Positions 17,857 through 20,341 of a stretch of DNA of 20,341 nucleotides are shown piece after piece. The stretch is from Pelagophyceae sp. CCMP2097. Taxonomy: Eukaryota > Sar > Pelagophyceae. Positions within the stretch are counted from its first letter, which is position 1. Each line of letters starts with the position of its first letter. The notes under the pieces are model-generated. The model saw nothing but the letters and a program-made list of their open reading frames with translations, ran no database searches and was not told where the DNA came from. Both the position numbers and the translations under genes were made by a program. The stretch lies in assembly GCA_026770575.1 (NCBI GenBank), contig MU657274.1, forward strand, positions 110,589 through 130,929, given 5' to 3'.

Positions 17857-18798
17857 ATGAGCCCGCGCAGCGCCCACGCCGCGGCCAACAACCGCTCGAA
17901 CCAGATGAACCCAAACCGCGGCCAACAGCCGCTCGAGCAGCGGCAGCGCCGCGGCCACCAACCCCTCGAAGAGCGGCAGCGCCGCGGCCGGCAACCGCTC
18001 GAACAGCGGCAGCGCCGCGGCCAATAACCGTTCGAATCAGATGAACCCCAACAACGCGGCGCATCACGCGGCCACCACCAACCGCTCGAGCAGCGGCAGC
18101 GCCGCGGCTACCAACCGCTCGAGCAGCGGCGGCGCCGCGGCCAACAACCGCTCAAACTAGAAAAACCCGAACAACTTGGCGCATCCCTCGCGGCACAACG
18201 AGGCGGCATCGCGCGCCGCGTGTGGGCAAGCGGAGCACCGAGCCAATCTCGCGGCGTGCAGATCGGCTGCGGAGCGACGCGCAATCGCCAGCGACGTGCA
18301 AAGAGTCGAGGCGGCGGTGAAGAGCACCCTCGGGTCGAGCGCGGCCGTCCACGTCGGCGGCTTCGATGCACAAGCGCACGGACACGCGCAAATCCGACCT
18401 CGACGTCATGGTCGTCGGCAAGCCTGAGCGCCTCGAGCGCGAAGACCAGGCCAAGCTCGGGCGGGCGGGCGCTCGAGGGCCAGTTCGGCCGCGGAAACGT
18501 AGAGACGCGAGATTATACTCATCTCGTGCACTCAAAGAGCGGCGGCATTGACGTCGCGCCGGAAAAGGCCAAGTTCCTCCCGTCGCTAGCGAACCGGCTG
18601 CCGACGGACCGCTTCAAGAACAACCCGGCGGCGCAGCAGGCGGTGCGCCTCGTCAAGGAGGACGCCCCCGGCCGCTGGAGCGGCTTTTCCATCAATAATT
18701 GCGTCCAGGACTACCAGCAGCGCCACGCGGGCGCGACCAACGTGGCGATGCGCGACCACGCCATCCGGTCCCTCGAGAAAGCCCACTCCGCTTCGTAG
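17857..18798 (+). pseudogene. Broken nucleotidyltransferase-like gene with Asn/Ser/Ala repeat N-terminus
   Basis: The first ATG (17857) opens a frame that moves by one base near 17917, where the repeat peptide (SSGSAAATNRS type) continues in the next frame. That frame meets TAG at 18158-18160. Comparison with the parallel copy at about 18037 (TCAGATGAACCCC) suggests the stop was once CAG. The same frame continues to EAAVKSTLGSSAAVHVGG. It moves again near 18361, where RTDTRKSDLDVMVVGKPERL follows, and again near the GGGCGGGCGGGC run at about 18458. After that come LEGQFGRGNVETRDYTHLVH, SGGIDVAPEKAKFLPSLANR and NNPAAQQAVRLVKEDAPG up to TAG at 18796. GG(x)n SDLDV plus a later GIDV acid is the pattern of the polymerase-beta nucleotidyltransferase superfamily (three metal-binding Asp). 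Three shifts plus one nonsense codon argue for a decayed gene. Sequencing errors or unrecognised small introns are the alternatives. Confidence 0.6.
17939..18142 (+). repeat. 33-nt minisatellite (11-residue unit)
   Basis: AGCGGCAGCGCCGCGGCC starts at 17939, 17972 and 18005 (exact 33-nt period), then after an interruption with CAGATGAACCCCAACAACGC it starts again at 18092 and, with one change, 18125. Each unit reads SGSAAA(T/G/N)N(R/P)S plus one variable residue in the coding frame. Copies before and after the interruption carry the same CAGATGAACCC spacer, so a larger composite unit was also duplicated. Confidence 0.75.
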
Positions 18799-18909
18799 AG
18801 GCCCGCCGCCCGCTCCCGGAAGCGGAGCACGCTGATGCGGGGGAGCCGCCCCGGGCTCGGCCGCGGCCGTCGGGAGTCCGAGATAAAGAAGGGGAGTTCT
18901 TTTACCCTT

Positions 18910-18979
18910 CAGTGAGGCGGACGAGTCAGATGACTCGTCGCTCCTGCTTAGGGCCGGCATAAGTAATCAACCCTCACCT
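18910..18979 (+). repeat. Hairpin-containing duplicated element, copy B
   Basis: This copy begins CAGTGAGGCGGACGAGTC at 18910, has stem GACGAGTC/GACTCGTC with loop AGAT, then CGCTCCTGC and GGGCCGGC to 18958, followed at once by ATAAGTAATCAACCCTCACC plus T (18959-18979). It is in the same orientation as copy A, about 1.2 kb away, and the two flank the broken nucleotidyltransferase gene. Its right end overlaps the stop codon (18974-18976, minus strand) of the receiver-domain gene, so on that strand it forms the start of the 3' untranslated region. Confidence 0.7.
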
Positions 18980-20014
18980 GTCGTGCGCGTCGGCGGCGTC
19001 GGGCTCCGCGGGGCACGTCGTGGCGCTGATCACGGAGCCGTCGTCTTCGTCGGCGGTCTCCGAGGTGCCCTCGGTCTCCGAGACCGTCTCGGAGGTGCCC
19101 TCGGTCTCCGAGGCGGTCTCGGAGGTGCCCTCGGTCTCCGAGGCGGTCTCGGAGGTGCCCTCGGTCTCCGAGGCGGTCTCGGAGGTGCCCTCGGTCTCCG
19201 AGGCCGCCTCGGAGGTGGTCCCCGTGTCCGGGGGCGTCTCCGAGACCGTCTCGGAGGTGCCCTCGGTCTCCGAGGCCGCCTCGGAGGTGTTCTCGGTCTC
19301 CGAGGCCGTCTCCGAGACCGTCTCGGAGGTGCCCTCGGTCTCCGAGGCCGTGTAGGAGGTGCCCTCGGAGGCGTTGCCGGCCTCGGACGTCTCCTCGGCG
19401 ACCTTTGCCTCGTCGTGCGGCGCGAAACCGCCGGCGCGCTTGCGGAAGGCGCCGAGGAGCACGGCCTTGAGCTCGCGCCGGAAGCCGGGCTTGCCGATGA
19501 CGGCATCGTAGCCAGCCTTTTCGTAGAGGCCCCGGTCTTCGTTGTCCGTCGTCAGCGCGACGATGACGCCCGTGTAGCCGCGCAGCCGCAGCTCTTTTGC
19601 GACGTCGCTCCCCTTGACGCCGGGGCGCTCCGCGGCGCCGAGGTTCTGGTCCAGCACGACGAAGAGCACGGCCGGCGCCGCGCATTTGCTGTCGCCGCAT
19701 GCGCAGCCGGCCGGCGCCGCGCCGCATGCGCCGCACGCGCCGCCGTCGCCGTGCCGCGCCGCGGCCAGGACGTGGTCGACGAGGCCGCGCGTCTCCTCAA
19801 ACGACCGAATGTCGAGGCCCGGGAAGGCCGCCGTCACGGCGCGGGAGACGAGGGCGCGCATGGTCTTGGAGTCGTCGAGGTGGACCATCTGCGCGTGCGC
19901 GGGGAGCGCCCACGCCTCGGCACTTTCCGCAAACGCGCCCGCGGCAAACTGTTCGGCGGCGGTGGCGCCGCAGAGGTCGTTGAGGGAGCGGCTGCGTGTC
20001 GTGGACGAGTTCAT
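18974..20014 (-). CDS. Receiver-domain (response-regulator-like) protein with Ser/Glu/Thr repeat tail
   Basis: A single exon on the minus strand, ATG at 20014, 346 residues. Residues ~41-195 form a CheY-like receiver: QMVHLDDSKTMRALVSRAV with the acid pair D47/D48, VLFVVLDQNLG with phospho-acceptor Asp122, VIVALTTD with Thr155/Thr156, and AVIGKPG with Lys175. The acceptor, Thr and Lys triad is complete, so phosphotransfer is plausible. Between the second helix and the acceptor strand there is an insertion (about 88-112) with five Cys (94, 97, 104, 106, 111), arranged CxxC-x6-CxC-x4-C. Residues ~206-320 are tandem decapeptides TSETxSETEG, acidic and rich in S/T-x-x-E sites of casein-kinase-2 type. 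No DNA-binding or enzymatic output domain follows. The gene could be a stand-alone phosphorelay receiver or a chemotaxis or signalling adaptor; this is inferred. Confidence 0.8.
   Translation of the reverse strand: MNSSTTRSRSLNDLCGATAAEQFAAGAFAESAEAWALPAHAQMVHLDDSKTMRALVSRAVTAAFPGLDIRSFEETRGLVDHVLAAARHGDGGACGACGAAPAGCACGDSKCAAPAVLFVVLDQNLGAAERPGVKGSDVAKELRLRGYTGVIVALTTDNEDRGLYEKAGYDAVIGKPGFRRELKAVLLGAFRKRAGGFAPHDEAKVAEETSEAGNASEGTSYTASETEGTSETVSETASETENTSEAASETEGTSETVSETPPDTGTTSEAASETEGTSETASETEGTSETASETEGTSETASETEGTSETVSETEGTSETADEDDGSVISATTCPAEPDAADAHDR
19050..19365 (-). repeat. 30-nt coding minisatellite
   Basis: GTCTCGGAGGTGCCCTCGGT followed by CTCCGAGGCG recurs about ten times, with perfect copies around 19087-19206 and degenerate ones to 19365 (for example a CCCGTGTCCGGGGGC variant near 19220). 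The unit is ten codons, giving TSETASETEG on the minus strand. Homogeneous copies in the middle and degenerate edges suggest ongoing expansion by slippage or unequal exchange. The plus strand is also open through the array, but only as a mirror of the repeat. Confidence 0.85.
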
Positions 20015-20341
20015 GGCGGGCCCACCGCGAATCCGGAAGACCCTCTCGCGGCTTTGCGGCGTCCCTTCTGTCTTGATGAGTCGACGACTTCGAACTTTGA
20101 AACGACGGGCGTTTTATTCTTGCCAGCAACTACAACGTTTTCCTATCACAAAGAATCAAACTTTGGGGAAACTGCGGCCGCCATTACTGGGGGTCTCAGC
20201 CATTTTCCCAGTTTTCACTACGCGGGGAACCCTATTAATAGGGGTCGCCGGGCTTCGGAGCTGGTGGATAAGAGGGATTCGGTGAGGTCGTGGGCGAGGG
20301 TAGGTCGGTCGTGGGCGAGGGTAGTCAGTTCGGAGGGGTCC
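20015..20341. other. Upstream region of the receiver gene, with a 17-nt direct repeat
   Basis: About 327 nt to the window end with no supported gene. Moderately A/T-rich blocks occur at 20080-20165 (including TTTTATTCTTGCC and CACAAAGAATCAAAC), which would suit the promoter and leader of the minus-strand gene. At the end, GTCGTGGGCGAGGGTAG is repeated exactly at 20287-20303 and 20308-20324 (period 21). Confidence 0.4.

Noticed and set aside
17939..18142. CRISPR array
   Set aside because: The 33-nt units are contiguous coding repeats with no unique spacers of constant length; the host also looks eukaryotic.
19020..19355. Plus-strand frame reading SEVPSVSEAVSEV repeats
   Set aside because: It is the mirror of the 30-nt repeat of the receiver gene; the minus strand carries the complete receiver domain.
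19050..19365. CRISPR array
   Set aside because: Head-to-tail 30-nt repeats without spacers; a coding minisatellite.
1..20341. tRNA or rRNA genes
   Set aside because: No cloverleaf with a GTTCRA-type T-loop and no rRNA-like stretch was recognised by eye; a tRNA scan was not possible.
20281..20341. Telomere-like repeat at the right end
   Set aside because: GGGTAG occurs twice within a 17-nt direct repeat, but there is no TTAGGG-type array.

Overview
This window reads as nuclear DNA of a GC-rich, intron-containing eukaryotic microalga. Several genes only make sense when short introns are removed (about 44 to 273 nt, donors often GTGCGT/GTGCGC/GTGAGN, acceptors NAG). No ribosome binding sites or operons are visible, and targeting-type N-termini occur. 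The style (very high GC, compact genes, a giant FAAL/PKS gene, short introns) is most reminiscent of a pelagophyte stramenopile such as Aureococcus or of a haptophyte. That taxonomic guess is an inference from style, not from a database match.

Layout, left to right. 1-485: poorly resolved, perhaps a terminal exon. 486-1612 (+): a secreted or organelle-targeted NAD(P)-binding SDR-like protein with one intron. 1989-3700 (-): a three-exon protein of unknown function, largely disordered. 3701-3895: a short divergent intergenic region. 3896-11675 (+): the centrepiece, a five-exon gene for a protein of about 2429 residues. Its domain order is fatty acyl-AMP ligase, carrier protein, ketosynthase, degenerate dehydratase, degenerate ketoreductase-like region, carrier protein, condensation domain. 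No acyltransferase, thioesterase or reductase domain is visible. 12092-13101 (+): an unknown basic protein. 13724-14644 (-): an unknown protein. 14861-15685 (+): a five-exon ubiquitin-like-fold protein. 16026-17267 (+): a five-exon mitochondrial cardiolipin-synthase-type CDP-alcohol phosphatidyltransferase. 17268-18979: repeat-rich DNA with a broken nucleotidyltransferase gene that carries a 33-nt minisatellite, flanked by two copies of a hairpin-containing repeat. 18974-20014 (-): a receiver-domain protein with a Cys-rich insertion and a Ser/Glu/Thr decapeptide repeat tail. 20015-20341: its upstream region.

The genes do not form an obvious cluster; ordinary housekeeping genes surround one specialised-metabolism megasynthase. 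As read, that enzyme would activate a fatty acid as acyl-AMP, load it on the first carrier and pass it to an intact KS. Any extension would need a malonyl unit supplied in trans. The chain would then be handed to the second carrier and released by the C-terminal condensation domain onto an unknown amine or alcohol. Exon boundaries are manual predictions from reading-frame continuity, splice dinucleotides and known motif spacing.
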